A stretch of 64,000 nucleotides of DNA from CAZUZS01 sp964624795 (GTDB taxonomy: Bacteria; Calditrichota; Calditrichia; RBG-13-44-9): positions 6,578 to 70,577 of the forward strand of contig CAZUZS010000017.1 in the NCBI GenBank assembly GCA_964624795.1, written 5' to 3'. The notes beneath the pieces are model-generated. The model saw only the letters and a program-made list of their open reading frames with translations, ran no database searches and was not told where the DNA came from. The position numbers were made by a program, and so were the translations under genes. Below, in pieces: positions 1 to 8,770 of this stretch. The stretch's first letter is position 1. The number at the start of each line of letters is the position of its first letter.

Positions 1-1071
1 ATTGAGCATCTATACGGTCTTGGCTATTTCAGAACCGTCACCTACCGGTTGGAAAACCATTCCCCAGACTTTTACATCGTTCACATCGATGTGGAGGAGA
101 AGCCGCAACGGTTTGTGCGCATAGGAATGCGTTACGAGGATGACAAGAAAGTTATTGCCGGGGTAAATCTCCGGTTTTTCGATTTCCCGTTTGGCGGAAT
201 CCGGAATGACCTCTCATATCTTTTTGCGGGTCTGCAACTGTTAGAGTGGGAAATCAGCTTTCCCCGGCGTATGTTTGGTAGCCAGGTCTATCCATACATG
301 GTCGGTTATTTTCAGGACATTCCACTAAACATCTATTCAAACCATGACAAGGTTGCGGTCTACCACCGGCGAAGCCTCGGTTCGGTAGCTGGCCTCGGAT
401 TGATTGTCAGGAATTGGGGGACAATCAAAGCCGAATATGTCCTCGAAAAACTGATGATCAAGCCGAGTGTGGCATCTTATGAAGGAACAGTGTGGCCGGA
501 ATGGAGATACAATCTTCACACCGGGCGAATTTATGCGGAAATGGATTTGCTGGACGATCCGTTGGTTCCGCAACATGGCTACAAAGGACAATTAGGCTAT
601 GAAGCCACCCTTGATATAATTCGGCAAAGAGACCAATATAGAAGAATCTATTTCAAGAGCGATTTTTATGGCACCATATTCAGCCGCATGACCACCCGCG
701 TTCATTTTTTTGTTGGACTAACGGACCGGGCCCCAATTTACCGCTATTTTTATCTGGGCGGACCGGATACATTTGTCGGAATGAACTATGATGAATCCGC
801 AGGACCCAATCTTGGGTATTACCGGATTGAAAACCGTTTCCGGCTAAACCGCGCCGTCTCGATTTTAGGTATTTTCAATGCCGGTAATCATTGGGAAAAC
901 TACCGCGAAATCGACCTGAACGTCAACAAAATTACGGGATATGGCGCAGGCATTCAGGTGAAAACCGTGCTCGGTCCGATGCGCTACATAGTAGGGAGGA
1001 GCGAAGGCCAGACCCATTGGTATTTCACGCTCGGGTTCAGTTTGGCAATGCACAATGACGAACGGTTGTAG
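1..1071 (+). CDS. Omp85/BamA-type outer-membrane barrel protein, C-terminal part
   Basis: The reading frame is open from base 1, so the true start lies upstream; the TTG at 49 is only an internal codon. The first visible residues (IEHLYGLGYFRTVTYRLE) look like the end of a POTRA domain. They are followed by alternating amphipathic strands and a GGPDTFVGM segment resembling the LGG..sl.GY region of Omp85 barrels. Such a C-terminal barrel is found in BamA/TamA proteins and also fused to patatin-like phospholipases. The missing N-terminus would decide between these. It would act in the outer membrane in protein or lipid transport. The class is moderately certain; the exact protein is not. Confidence 0.6.
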   Translation: MEHLYGLGYFRTVTYRLENHSPDFYIVHIDVEEKPQRFVRIGMRYEDDKKVIAGVNLRFFDFPFGGIRNDLSYLFAGLQLLEWEISFPRRMFGSQVYPYMVGYFQDIPLNIYSNHDKVAVYHRRSLGSVAGLGLIVRNWGTIKAEYVLEKLMIKPSVASYEGTVWPEWRYNLHTGRIYAEMDLLDDPLVPQHGYKGQLGYEATLDIIRQRDQYRRIYFKSDFYGTIFSRMTTRVHFFVGLTDRAPIYRYFYLGGPDTFVGMNYDESAGPNLGYYRIENRFRLNRAVSILGIFNAGNHWENYREIDLNVNKITGYGAGIQVKTVLGPMRYIVGRSEGQTHWYFTLGFSLAMHNDERL

Positions 1072-1151
1072 ATTTGTGGTGCTATCGCAATCAACACCAG
1101 GAGAAAAACCCGACGGACATATCCAAAGCAGCACATCAATTGTGCGGCATC

Positions 1152-3779
1152 CTATTTCAGAAGGGTCATTTCCCTGGTTTCAGAATATTTTCCGGCTTGC
1201 AGGCGATAAATGTAATTGCCGGAAGCCACTGATTTGCCGGAATTGTCTTTCCCATCCCATGTGACACGATAGCTGCCCGGCGCCTTTTGCTCCCGCACCA
1301 GCATCCTCACTTGCTGCCCTAATGTATTATAGATGGTAATCCGAACCAGGCTGTTTTCCGGAACGGAATAGGCAATTGTGGTGGTGGGATTAAACGGATT
1401 GGGATAATTGGGCTCCAGTCGAAATTCAGAAATGATTGCTTGTTGTTCATTCGGTCGAATTTCGGTGAATTGGGCAAGATCCAGTTTATACATGGAGCGG
1501 CCATGCGTCCCGATTGCCAGGTAATATGCCGTATCATGAATTTTCAGATCATACACCGGCACCATTGGCAAATCGCTGCTGAGATACTGCCAGCTCTGCC
1601 CGTAATTGGCGCTGTAATATGCGCCGAGGTCGGTGCCAATATAGAGATATTGCGGGTAAATGGGATCAACCGCAAAACCGTTTACCGGCGCATCGGGCAA
1701 ATTGCCGCTGATGTCGGTCCAGTTTGCTCCTAAGTTCGTAGTCTGGAACACATGCGGCTGCGGGTCCCTCCATTTGAGACCGGAGAAAGTAACGTAGGCA
1801 ACGTTTTGGTCCGCATGGTCTGGCACAACGCGAGTCACCCAGCGATAGGGCAAACCGGAAGAAACGTTGCTCCAGTTGGCACCCAGATCGGATGTTACCC
1901 ACACCCGGCTGTCGGAAGTGCCAGCCCAGATGATGTTAGAATTTGCAGGTGAAACGGCGATCGTCGTGATGGTTGCGCCTGAAATGGATGTAAGATTTTG
2001 GCTGATTGAATTCCAGGAATTTGCCCCATCTGAAGTGCGATAAACATGATTTGTTCCATAGTACAGAACGTTGTGATCAATGGGATCCATTATCACCGGC
2101 GTCGACCAACCAGTCGGCTCATTCTGATTGATTCCGCTCAGTGCGGTGTGGAAGTGCTGGCCGCCGTCGGTTGATTTCCCCATGTACCCATTTTGCGATT
2201 CCGCATAAATAATATTCGGATCGGCATGATCGACCACAACATAGAAGCCGTCGCCACCGTAAATGTTGTCCCAATCGTTCAAACCCCCGGTTGCGGTGCG
2301 GACGGTCCCGTTATCCTGGGTTCCGCCGTACAATCGCTGGGGATTGTTATGATCCAGTCCGATCTCATAAAATTGCGAAATCGGAAGCTCGGCAACTTTG
2401 GTCCAGTTTACCCCGCCGTCGGTCGAGATATTGATGCCGCCATCATTTCCTTCCAACAGGTAATCAGGATTGGTGGGGTGAAATGCCAGCGCATGATTAT
2501 CGACATGCAGGCTCGGGGGGCCGCCGTATCCGTACATGATTGGCCAGTTGGCGCCACCGTCGGTAGAACGCATGAACGATACATCCAGCGCGTAGATAGT
2601 ATTCGGATCAGTAGGATGCACCCTGATCTGTCCGAAATACCAGCTAAAACCACCGGTTCCATTTGCAACTTCCTGGTCCGGGTCGGCATTTGTCCAGGTG
2701 GTCCCAAAATTAGAAGTTTTGAATAAACCCAGGTAATTGCTGCCGTCCGAATAAAGAGCATAAACGATGTCCGGATTTGAATTGCTGATCGCCAGCCCGA
2801 TTCTGCCCACATTGGTGGCTTGTGGATTTGGCAATCCATTTGTCGGTCCCAAATAACCCCAGGTGTCGCCGCCATCCAGGCTGCGATAGATACCGCTGGT
2901 AGGACCGTAAAGATGACTTCGAGTGGGGCGGCGAACGCGTTCCCACATCGCGGCAATCAAATGATCAGTGTTATTGGGATCCATCACGATATCGATTGCA
3001 CCGGTGGAATCGGACACGAACAGCGATTTGGACCAGGTATCCCCACCGTCGGTGCTGCGGTAAATGCCGCGCTGCGGATTGGGCGCGAAATAAGAGCCTA
3101 CCGCAGCAAGGAAAACGCGCTGCGGGTTTGATGGATCCACCAGAATGCGGCCAACCGAAACCGTGCTGTCCAGCCCTTTGAACTGCCAGGTCGCACCTCC
3201 ATCGGTCGATTTGTAAAGCCCGCCGCCGGCGAAATTGTTATGTCCTCCGTTTGCTTCTCCGGTTCCCACGTAAATCACATCGGGATTCACTGGGTCAATG
3301 CCGATATCTCCAATCGTCACATTCGCCTGATCATCAAAAATTGGCGTCCAGGTATTTCCCATATCAGTGGATTTAAAAACGCCTCCTGTTGCTGCGCCGG
3401 CATAGACTATATTCGGATTCTGCGGATTGAATTCAATATCGATGACCCGCCCTTCAATATTTGTCGGGCCGGCAAACTGCACCTGCTGCACTTTTGTTGC
3501 CGGCGCTTCCGCCCGCATTTGCTGTGCTTTCTGCATTGCCGCCTTGAAAGCTGACTGATCCGCTTTCCAATAGGGAAAAGTCCGTTGCAGCCATCCCCAC
3601 TCGGAAGGATCTTGCTCCGGACCTCTTTCGGATTTCCCCTCCTGTTCCGGAGCCCTGAGTTGAGCGGATTGTTGTGGATTTGACTGCCTGGTAAAATAGA
3701 AAACGCCGCTGGTCAGAAGAACCATGGATAGAATAATATAGCTGAACACCGGTTTCTTCAATAAAAATTTGCCCTTCAT
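1152..3779 (-). CDS. Secreted sortilin/BNR-type beta-propeller protein with T9SS sorting domain
   Basis: An 875-residue protein. An N-terminal hydrophobic segment (about residues 8-28) serves as signal peptide or anchor. From about 100 to 770 there are many repeats of the form 'STDGG.TW' and 'DP.NP..IYVGT', typical of BNR/Asp-box and VPS10 (sortilin-like) beta-propellers. The last 85 residues begin with EPNYPNPFNPTTTIAY and end with a basic tail, the standard type A T9SS sorting domain with a FlgD-like Ig fold. The protein is expected to pass the inner membrane by Sec and the outer membrane by T9SS, ending on the surface or outside. Substrate is unknown: related propellers occur in xyloglucanases, sialidases and non-enzymatic proteins. 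It converges on the Omp85 gene. Confidence 0.85.
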   Translation of the reverse strand: MKGKFLLKKPVFSYIILSMVLLTSGVFYFTRQSNPQQSAQLRAPEQEGKSERGPEQDPSEWGWLQRTFPYWKADQSAFKAAMQKAQQMRAEAPATKVQQVQFAGPTNIEGRVIDIEFNPQNPNIVYAGAATGGVFKSTDMGNTWTPIFDDQANVTIGDIGIDPVNPDVIYVGTGEANGGHNNFAGGGLYKSTDGGATWQFKGLDSTVSVGRILVDPSNPQRVFLAAVGSYFAPNPQRGIYRSTDGGDTWSKSLFVSDSTGAIDIVMDPNNTDHLIAAMWERVRRPTRSHLYGPTSGIYRSLDGGDTWGYLGPTNGLPNPQATNVGRIGLAISNSNPDIVYALYSDGSNYLGLFKTSNFGTTWTNADPDQEVANGTGGFSWYFGQIRVHPTDPNTIYALDVSFMRSTDGGANWPIMYGYGGPPSLHVDNHALAFHPTNPDYLLEGNDGGINISTDGGVNWTKVAELPISQFYEIGLDHNNPQRLYGGTQDNGTVRTATGGLNDWDNIYGGDGFYVVVDHADPNIIYAESQNGYMGKSTDGGQHFHTALSGINQNEPTGWSTPVIMDPIDHNVLYYGTNHVYRTSDGANSWNSISQNLTSISGATITTIAVSPANSNIIWAGTSDSRVWVTSDLGANWSNVSSGLPYRWVTRVVPDHADQNVAYVTFSGLKWRDPQPHVFQTTNLGANWTDISGNLPDAPVNGFAVDPIYPQYLYIGTDLGAYYSANYGQSWQYLSSDLPMVPVYDLKIHDTAYYLAIGTHGRSMYKLDLAQFTEIRPNEQQAIISEFRLEPNYPNPFNPTTTIAYSVPENSLVRITIYNTLGQQVRMLVREQKAPGSYRVTWDGKDNSGKSVASGNYIYRLQAGKYSETREMTLLK

Positions 3780-3897
3780 AAATATCTCCTTAGCCCCTTA
3801 AATTAGAAAGGTTCAGTGAATCGCTCCGCAATAAAGCAGAATTTCGTCAATATAATTTAAGATATATGAGAAGGCTAACAGAAATTTAATGGGGAGA

Positions 3898-4725
3898 TCA
3901 CTTTGCAGGGGGACCCTTTTGACGGATGGCAGCTACATCGCTGGCAGTAATAGTCGGAGCATTATTTCCCCAACTGGTGCGTTCATGGTTAATCACCGCC
4001 GCAATTTCATTATTCGAAAGCTGATCCGCCCAGGCGGGCATCTGCGCCTGGTATGCAACACCATTAATCGTGCTTCCCTGCTTTCCGAATAAAACAGTCC
4101 TTATCTGTTCGGTGGGATCTTTGGCAGTCACTACCGGATCGCCCGCCAGCGGAGGAAACAAGTTTGGCAAACCCTGGCCGTTATTCTGATGGCAACTCGC
4201 GCAACTTGTCCTGTACAACTGCCCTCCCATTGCAGTCGCGGATTCTTTAACTTCTTCGCCTTCGGACTGCTGTTCCGCAGCCGGCTTTCGATAGGTTGGT
4301 GTGTCTGCATATTTTGCGCCCGGTTTCCATTGCTCCACAGCGTAATACATCGCCCAGGCAGCAATTAAAATAAGGATGACCCACGCCCAGGTTGGTACCG
4401 GCGCTGGTGTCTCCGCCCTGGTCGGTTCCCATTTTTCTTCATAAGCGCCCCCGTACGCATTCACCAGCACACTAATTTTGCCCTCAACAACATCATTTTC
4501 GCTCAAACCGTCGACCGCAATTCCGGGGCCGTTGCGCACCTCAAACGGGATCTTCCGCACGCCGCGATGACCGGATTGATCAGTAGCCACAATCCGCAAA
4601 ACATGCGGCCCATCATCCAGCGAATTCGTATCAAGCTCAAATTTTCCTGGTGGACGGTAAGTCGCGATAGGCTCCGGATCGTCATCCAGATACACTATAA
4701 TCTTGTTGGCATCTATCTCATCCAC
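3898..4725 (-). CDS. Membrane-anchored cytochrome c with N-terminal Ig-like domain, cbb3 oxidase operon
   Basis: A 275-residue protein. Residues 1-95 look like an Ig-like beta-sandwich (DGPHVLRIVATDQSGHRGVR). One transmembrane helix lies at about 112-130. A single class I cytochrome c domain follows, with haem motif CASCH (C175, C178, H179) and a likely axial Met229. No signal peptide is visible. The haem domain must be periplasmic, so a single helix would leave the Ig-like part in the cytoplasm, which is odd. The gene is last in the ccoN-ccoO cluster, 11 bp after the small membrane protein, in the place where ccoP usually lies. Its haem domain is strikingly similar to the C-terminal domain of the upstream CcoO-like protein (shared NHERTSWGNNAPT), indicating duplication. 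Likely role: electron entry to the oxidase. Confidence 0.8.
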   Translation of the reverse strand: MDEIDANKIIVYLDDDPEPIATYRPPGKFELDTNSLDDGPHVLRIVATDQSGHRGVRKIPFEVRNGPGIAVDGLSENDVVEGKISVLVNAYGGAYEEKWEPTRAETPAPVPTWAWVILILIAAWAMYYAVEQWKPGAKYADTPTYRKPAAEQQSEGEEVKESATAMGGQLYRTSCASCHQNNGQGLPNLFPPLAGDPVVTAKDPTEQIRTVLFGKQGSTINGVAYQAQMPAWADQLSNNEIAAVINHERTSWGNNAPTITASDVAAIRQKGPPAK

Positions 4726-4736
4726 AACCTTGTTCC

Positions 4737-4967
4737 TTAGCCAGAGAAGTCATCCTTCAATATCACTCTTTTTATATGATTTTCATCTTTTTCTTTTGGT
4801 TGAACAAAATATTTAATGAGAAGGAACAGGGAAACAATCACGACCAATACGGAAACTGCGACAATGATATAATCGGGAATGCCCTGCGGCGAAGCCAGCC
4901 GGCCCTTGGGTGATTTCGAAAATTCGGTCTGCAGCAAAAAAATATGTAATAAAAAATCAAGAATCAT
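4737..4967 (-). CDS. Small single-pass membrane protein of the cbb3 operon (CcoQ position)
   Basis: A 76-residue protein with one clear transmembrane helix (about residues 30-51, PDYIIVAVSVLVVIVSLFLL) and a charged C-terminal tail. Its start overlaps the end of the ccoO-like gene by 4 bp (ATGA) and its stop lies 11 bp before the Ig-cytochrome gene, so it is translationally coupled within the oxidase operon. CcoQ subunits of cbb3 oxidases are similarly short and occupy a similar place, but I see no sequence motif that proves homology. Treat it as a probable oxidase accessory subunit. Confidence 0.6.
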   Translation of the reverse strand: MILDFLLHIFLLQTEFSKSPKGRLASPQGIPDYIIVAVSVLVVIVSLFLLIKYFVQPKEKDENHIKRVILKDDFSG

Positions 4968-5983
4968 TTTTCCTGGCCTTTCGATTTTCCTGCTTGAATG
5001 ATTTCCTTAACCTGCTGAACCGTAACTGTGGGCGCATTGTTGCCCCAACTTGTCCGCTCATGGTTTACTACCGCAGCTATCTGTTCAGCCGTCAGCATAT
5101 TCAGATGGGAAGGCATGGAAGCGGCATATTTCACCCCATTGATGGTTTTGCCCTGCAGGCCGAATACGACAATACCGACATGTTCTGCCGGGTCGCTGGC
5201 AGTAACAACCGGGTCTCCCTTCAGCGGCGGAAAAGTTGAAGGAATGCCCTCCCCGTTGCTCTGATGACAACTGGCACAATAGGAATTATAAACCTGATCG
5301 CCCAATTGGCTTTCTGTAGACTGGCCTCCTGCAGTTGAACCTTGTGAGGCTGTCTGCCCAGAAGCATATTCGGCAGTTTGCATTCCTTCTATGGGAAGCT
5401 GTTTGCGCGACAGAATATAGGCAACCAGATCCCGGGCCTTTTGAGTAGCGACAACTTTTCCCGCAGACGGCGCGTAACCTTTGGGAACCGGCACTATGAT
5501 GTCGCCAGAATCGGGATTTTGCTTAATTTCGAACAGCCAGGGATAGGCCTGCATCACTGAAACCTTGACCACCGCCCGCGGATCGTACAAATGGATGTAA
5601 TTCCAGATATCACTGGATTGGCGATTTCCCACATTGCTTAAATCGGGGCCGGTACGCTCTGTTCCAAGAAGCTCCGGTGTCATCCGCCAGAAATCCAGGG
5701 GAGCCAAAAGCGCAAAATCTCCCGGCGCCGACGGACGCCCAAAAGGCTGATCCTCCTTTAATGGACGAACCTGTTGCGTATGACAATAGGAACATCCCTC
5801 CGAAATATAGATTTCGAAGCCGCGTTCTTCCTGCGCAGTCAACTGTTTCATGCCTGGCAACGGTTTGTTATTATCCTTCACCCATGTCGCCGGGCCAACT
5901 GCGATAATGATGCTCAGCGCAACAAATCCGAAAAAGACTACTGCAAAATGCAGGCGATGATTTTCGTGGAAATTCAGTTTCAT
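4964..5983 (-). CDS. ccoO: CcoO-like cbb3 oxidase subunit II fused to an extra cytochrome c domain
   Basis: A 339-residue protein. An N-terminal membrane anchor (about 11-31) is followed by a CcoO-type domain with CSYCH (C64, C67, H68) and the segment HLYDPRAVVKVSVMQAYPWL, whose Met144 is the expected axial ligand. After a Gln/Ser/Thr/Gly-rich linker (about 205-227) comes a second cytochrome c domain with CASCH (C236, C239, H240) and a likely axial Met290. Standard CcoO has only one haem, so this is a CcoO-cytochrome fusion, perhaps replacing one haem of the absent CcoP. It carries electrons to CcoN in the periplasm. The start overlaps the ccoN stop by 4 bp (ATGA), indicating translational coupling. 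Confidence 0.88.
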   Translation of the reverse strand: MKLNFHENHRLHFAVVFFGFVALSIIIAVGPATWVKDNNKPLPGMKQLTAQEERGFEIYISEGCSYCHTQQVRPLKEDQPFGRPSAPGDFALLAPLDFWRMTPELLGTERTGPDLSNVGNRQSSDIWNYIHLYDPRAVVKVSVMQAYPWLFEIKQNPDSGDIIVPVPKGYAPSAGKVVATQKARDLVAYILSRKQLPIEGMQTAEYASGQTASQGSTAGGQSTESQLGDQVYNSYCASCHQSNGEGIPSTFPPLKGDPVVTASDPAEHVGIVVFGLQGKTINGVKYAASMPSHLNMLTAEQIAAVVNHERTSWGNNAPTVTVQQVKEIIQAGKSKGQEK

Positions 5984-7395
5984 GCCACTTCACCTGCCGT
6001 TTCCGTCACCGCTACAGCTTCTGTTTCCGGTCGCATTCGCCAGACATTGAAGGCGAAAACCAGGTGGGATATAAACATCAGGCTTCCCCCGATGGCCCGC
6101 CACAACCAAAAGGGCGCCATCAACTCAACTGATTTGACAAATGGCGCTCCGGACATCCATGACTGCCCTTGCGCTGTTCCGCCGATCATGAGAGCAAATC
6201 CGTAAATCAGAACGCCAACCAGTGCAAACCAGAAATGGACGCCGATGAGCAGATGCGGCGGCTCTTTTCCGGTAAGCCGCGGCAGCAGGCTGTAAATTCC
6301 GCCCCAAATAAGAAATGTGACAAATCCAAACATCGTCATGTGGGAGTGTGCAATCGTAAAATTGGTAAAATGCCAGATTTTATTAGTTGAACGAAATGCT
6401 TCAAAAGTCCCCTGGCCGGAAGCAATAAAATAATACAAAACGCCTACCAGAATGAACGGCAGAGAGTAGCTGCGGGCAATCGTTCTGCCGCTCCCCCGCA
6501 TTGTCAGCAGAAAATTGCCGGTTCCCGCAAAAACCGGGATAAACATCCCGACGCTGAAGATAATACCTACCGTCTGCAGCCACCATGGAATGGGACTGAA
6601 AACAAAATGGTGCGCACCGATCAGCGAATAAAATACCATTTGCGTCCAGAAGGCCAACACTCCCAATGAATAGGAATAAATCGGCTTGTTCAGCAATTTA
6701 GGCAAAAAGTAATAGGTAAGTCCCAGTACCATTGGGGTGAACCACATCCCTACGCCCATGTGCATGTAATATCCCTGAATTACCGTTTCTCCCAGGCCAT
6801 GCTGGTACCATGGAAGGTAAGCAAAAATGACCAGCGTAGTCGTCCAAAACAGGGCACCCAGGATATACCAATTGGAAATGTAAACTTCCTTTGTACTTCG
6901 ATGGGCAACTGTCTGGTAAAGATTGTAGGTCATCAAAATTATGGCAATTGCAAAAACTGCTTCTACCGGCCAAATGAATTCCCGGTATTCCTGCGCTCCA
7001 TTGTTCACTCCGTTAAATAGAAAAAGCACCCCCGCCAGCACAGAGATGTTGATTAAAATCAGGCTCCACCAGGCGAGAGGAAAACTGAAAAGTTTCTTCT
7101 GGGATGTACGGGGAACAACATACAGCGCCAGCGCTAACATGCCGAGTGAACCCCATCCCCAGAAAACGACGTTAGTATGAATCGGCCGCAACCGGCCAAA
7201 GGACAACCAGGGATGGACTCCCAGGTCGGGATAGGCAAGCCGTATTCCCAAATATTCCCCAACGAGGGTGCCAAATACCAGCCAGAAAGTGGCAAAGCCG
7301 ACATAAGCATAAATCAGCCGGGTTAGACTAAAATCTTCATCGATAATACTATCAATATGGGTTTTTGCAACTGCGATCGGGCGGTTAACGGGCAT
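5980..7395 (-). CDS. ccoN: cbb3-type cytochrome c oxidase catalytic subunit CcoN
   Basis: Haem-copper oxidase subunit I of the C (cbb3) class, which reduces O2 to water in the inner membrane with proton pumping. The sequence shows about twelve hydrophobic helices and the conserved His segments RPIHTNVVFWGWG, GYYMHMGVGMWFTP, GAHHFVFSPIP and HSHMTMFGF. I chose the ATG at 7395 (MPVNRPIAV, 471 residues). A longer frame to 7491 adds 32 residues with no family resemblance. It is the first gene of a four-gene minus-strand operon with the CcoO-like cytochrome, a small membrane protein and the Ig-cytochrome. C-type oxidases usually have high O2 affinity, suggesting life at low oxygen. Confidence 0.92.
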   Translation of the reverse strand: MPVNRPIAVAKTHIDSIIDEDFSLTRLIYAYVGFATFWLVFGTLVGEYLGIRLAYPDLGVHPWLSFGRLRPIHTNVVFWGWGSLGMLALALYVVPRTSQKKLFSFPLAWWSLILINISVLAGVLFLFNGVNNGAQEYREFIWPVEAVFAIAIILMTYNLYQTVAHRSTKEVYISNWYILGALFWTTTLVIFAYLPWYQHGLGETVIQGYYMHMGVGMWFTPMVLGLTYYFLPKLLNKPIYSYSLGVLAFWTQMVFYSLIGAHHFVFSPIPWWLQTVGIIFSVGMFIPVFAGTGNFLLTMRGSGRTIARSYSLPFILVGVLYYFIASGQGTFEAFRSTNKIWHFTNFTIAHSHMTMFGFVTFLIWGGIYSLLPRLTGKEPPHLLIGVHFWFALVGVLIYGFALMIGGTAQGQSWMSGAPFVKSVELMAPFWLWRAIGGSLMFISHLVFAFNVWRMRPETEAVAVTETAGEVA

Positions 7396-7977
7396 AAGGC
7401 ATCTTTTCTTGAGTTGATAAAATTCCGATAATTTATAATGAAAGCCGGGAATAAATTCACTACTGAAATGACGAGCTGACAAACGCAGCAATCCTTCCGG
7501 ATTCTGCTGGTTTCATTCTTAGAACAGGTATTTGTTAATCTTAATGATTTAAAACCACACGCGACAAAAACATACCACGAAAACGATAAATACGCAAAAT
7601 GAAGAAATAATGAAGATGCCCTTCAGAACAATAGATACCTCGATTATTTTCCGGAGGAATGATTCGAAGCTGCTTGTATTTGACCCGGAAAAAGAGATAC
7701 CTTCCCGGGCATTGAAAATATGAAGGCGCAATCGGCCAGTGGGAACTGATTTGCGTCACAAAATCTATAAAAAGTTAATTCGACAATACATGGGGATACT
7801 TATTGGGAGAAAAGATTTCAGCATCGACAGCAGGTGCAACAAATGATGAATCAGAAATATTAGCCGGAGAGCGCGATTTTACACTGAAGGGTGTGGTATC
7901 GAGATTGCCGGTGCCCGGCAGTAACTTTAATAGAACAACAATAGATCGGAACAAAATTAGATCCCGGAGCAGAAGAA
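7396..7977. other. Intergenic region between ccoN and the DedA gene
   Basis: About 580 bases separating two divergently transcribed genes. Short open frames occur on both strands but have no family resemblance or convincing ribosome binding site. Promoters for both flanking genes should lie here, but I could not pick one with confidence. Confidence 0.5.
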
Positions 7978-8634
7978 ATGCATCAGCTACCACAATCACT
8001 TCAGGCCATCGCACCGCTACTGCACACCGTAACTCCATACCTCGATAAATACGGCTACATCGCTATTTTTCTTGCCGTTATGCTGGAGGATTTCGGCCTG
8101 CCGGTTCCCGGCGAAACCATGCTTATTGCCGGTGCCATATTCTCCTCCGTCGGAAATTTTCACATCGTGTGGATTCTGCTGCTGGGCATTTGCGGCGCAG
8201 TAATTGGCGATAACATCGGCTATGCAATCGGCTATTTCGGTGGAAGGAAGCTTGCCGCAAAGTATGGCAAATACTTCTTCCTGAATGAACCACGTTTGCG
8301 CAAAGTAGAATTGTTCTTTATCAATCATGGTGGAAAAGTGGTTGTGATTGCCAGATTCGTCGAAGGACTCAGGCAATTCAATGGGATTGTGGCCGGCATC
8401 GGAAAGATGCGATGGCCAATATTTCTAATATACAATGCCGCTGGCGCGATTCTTTGGGTTTCCTTTTGGGCGGGAACTGCCTATTATCTGGGTGATAAGC
8501 TGGGCCTGATAATCCACGCTTTCAAAAGCTTTGAGCTGCTATTCTTGGCCGGATTGGGAATTCTTGTTTTAGGTTTAATTGTTTTTATTCTTGCAGGAAA
8601 GGCCAAAAGGCGACATAAACCGGGCAACGATTGA
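7978..8634 (+). CDS. DedA/VTT family inner-membrane protein
   Basis: A 218-residue polytopic membrane protein. It has the DedA signatures EDFGLPVPGE near residues 37-46 (E..G.P.PGE) and ARFVEGLRQFNGIVAG around 125-140, the region of the conserved basic and reentrant-loop residues. Several transmembrane helices follow, with a basic cytoplasmic tail. DedA proteins are implicated in lipid (undecaprenyl phosphate or phospholipid) translocation and envelope homeostasis. The gene stands alone, 137 bases before the aminotransferase. The ATG at 7978 gives a normal length for the family. Confidence 0.88.
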   Translation: MHQLPQSLQAIAPLLHTVTPYLDKYGYIAIFLAVMLEDFGLPVPGETMLIAGAIFSSVGNFHIVWILLLGICGAVIGDNIGYAIGYFGGRKLAAKYGKYFFLNEPRLRKVELFFINHGGKVVVIARFVEGLRQFNGIVAGIGKMRWPIFLIYNAAGAILWVSFWAGTAYYLGDKLGLIIHAFKSFELLFLAGLGILVLGLIVFILAGKAKRRHKPGND

Positions 8635-8770
8635 GAGCCTTTCATTTCTCTTCTTTCCTCGATTCACAAAGCGCCACCTTTTTTGTTGATTGTTTTAATT
8701 TTCTGATTTTATTATATTTTTTGGCTTATTATGAACGAGATATGAAACTACTTGTCTGATGGAGGAATTC

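Noticed and set aside
7980..8048. Plus-strand frame from 7803 overlapping the DedA start
   Set aside because: Out of frame with DedA, low-complexity Ser/Arg/Thr content and no ribosome site.
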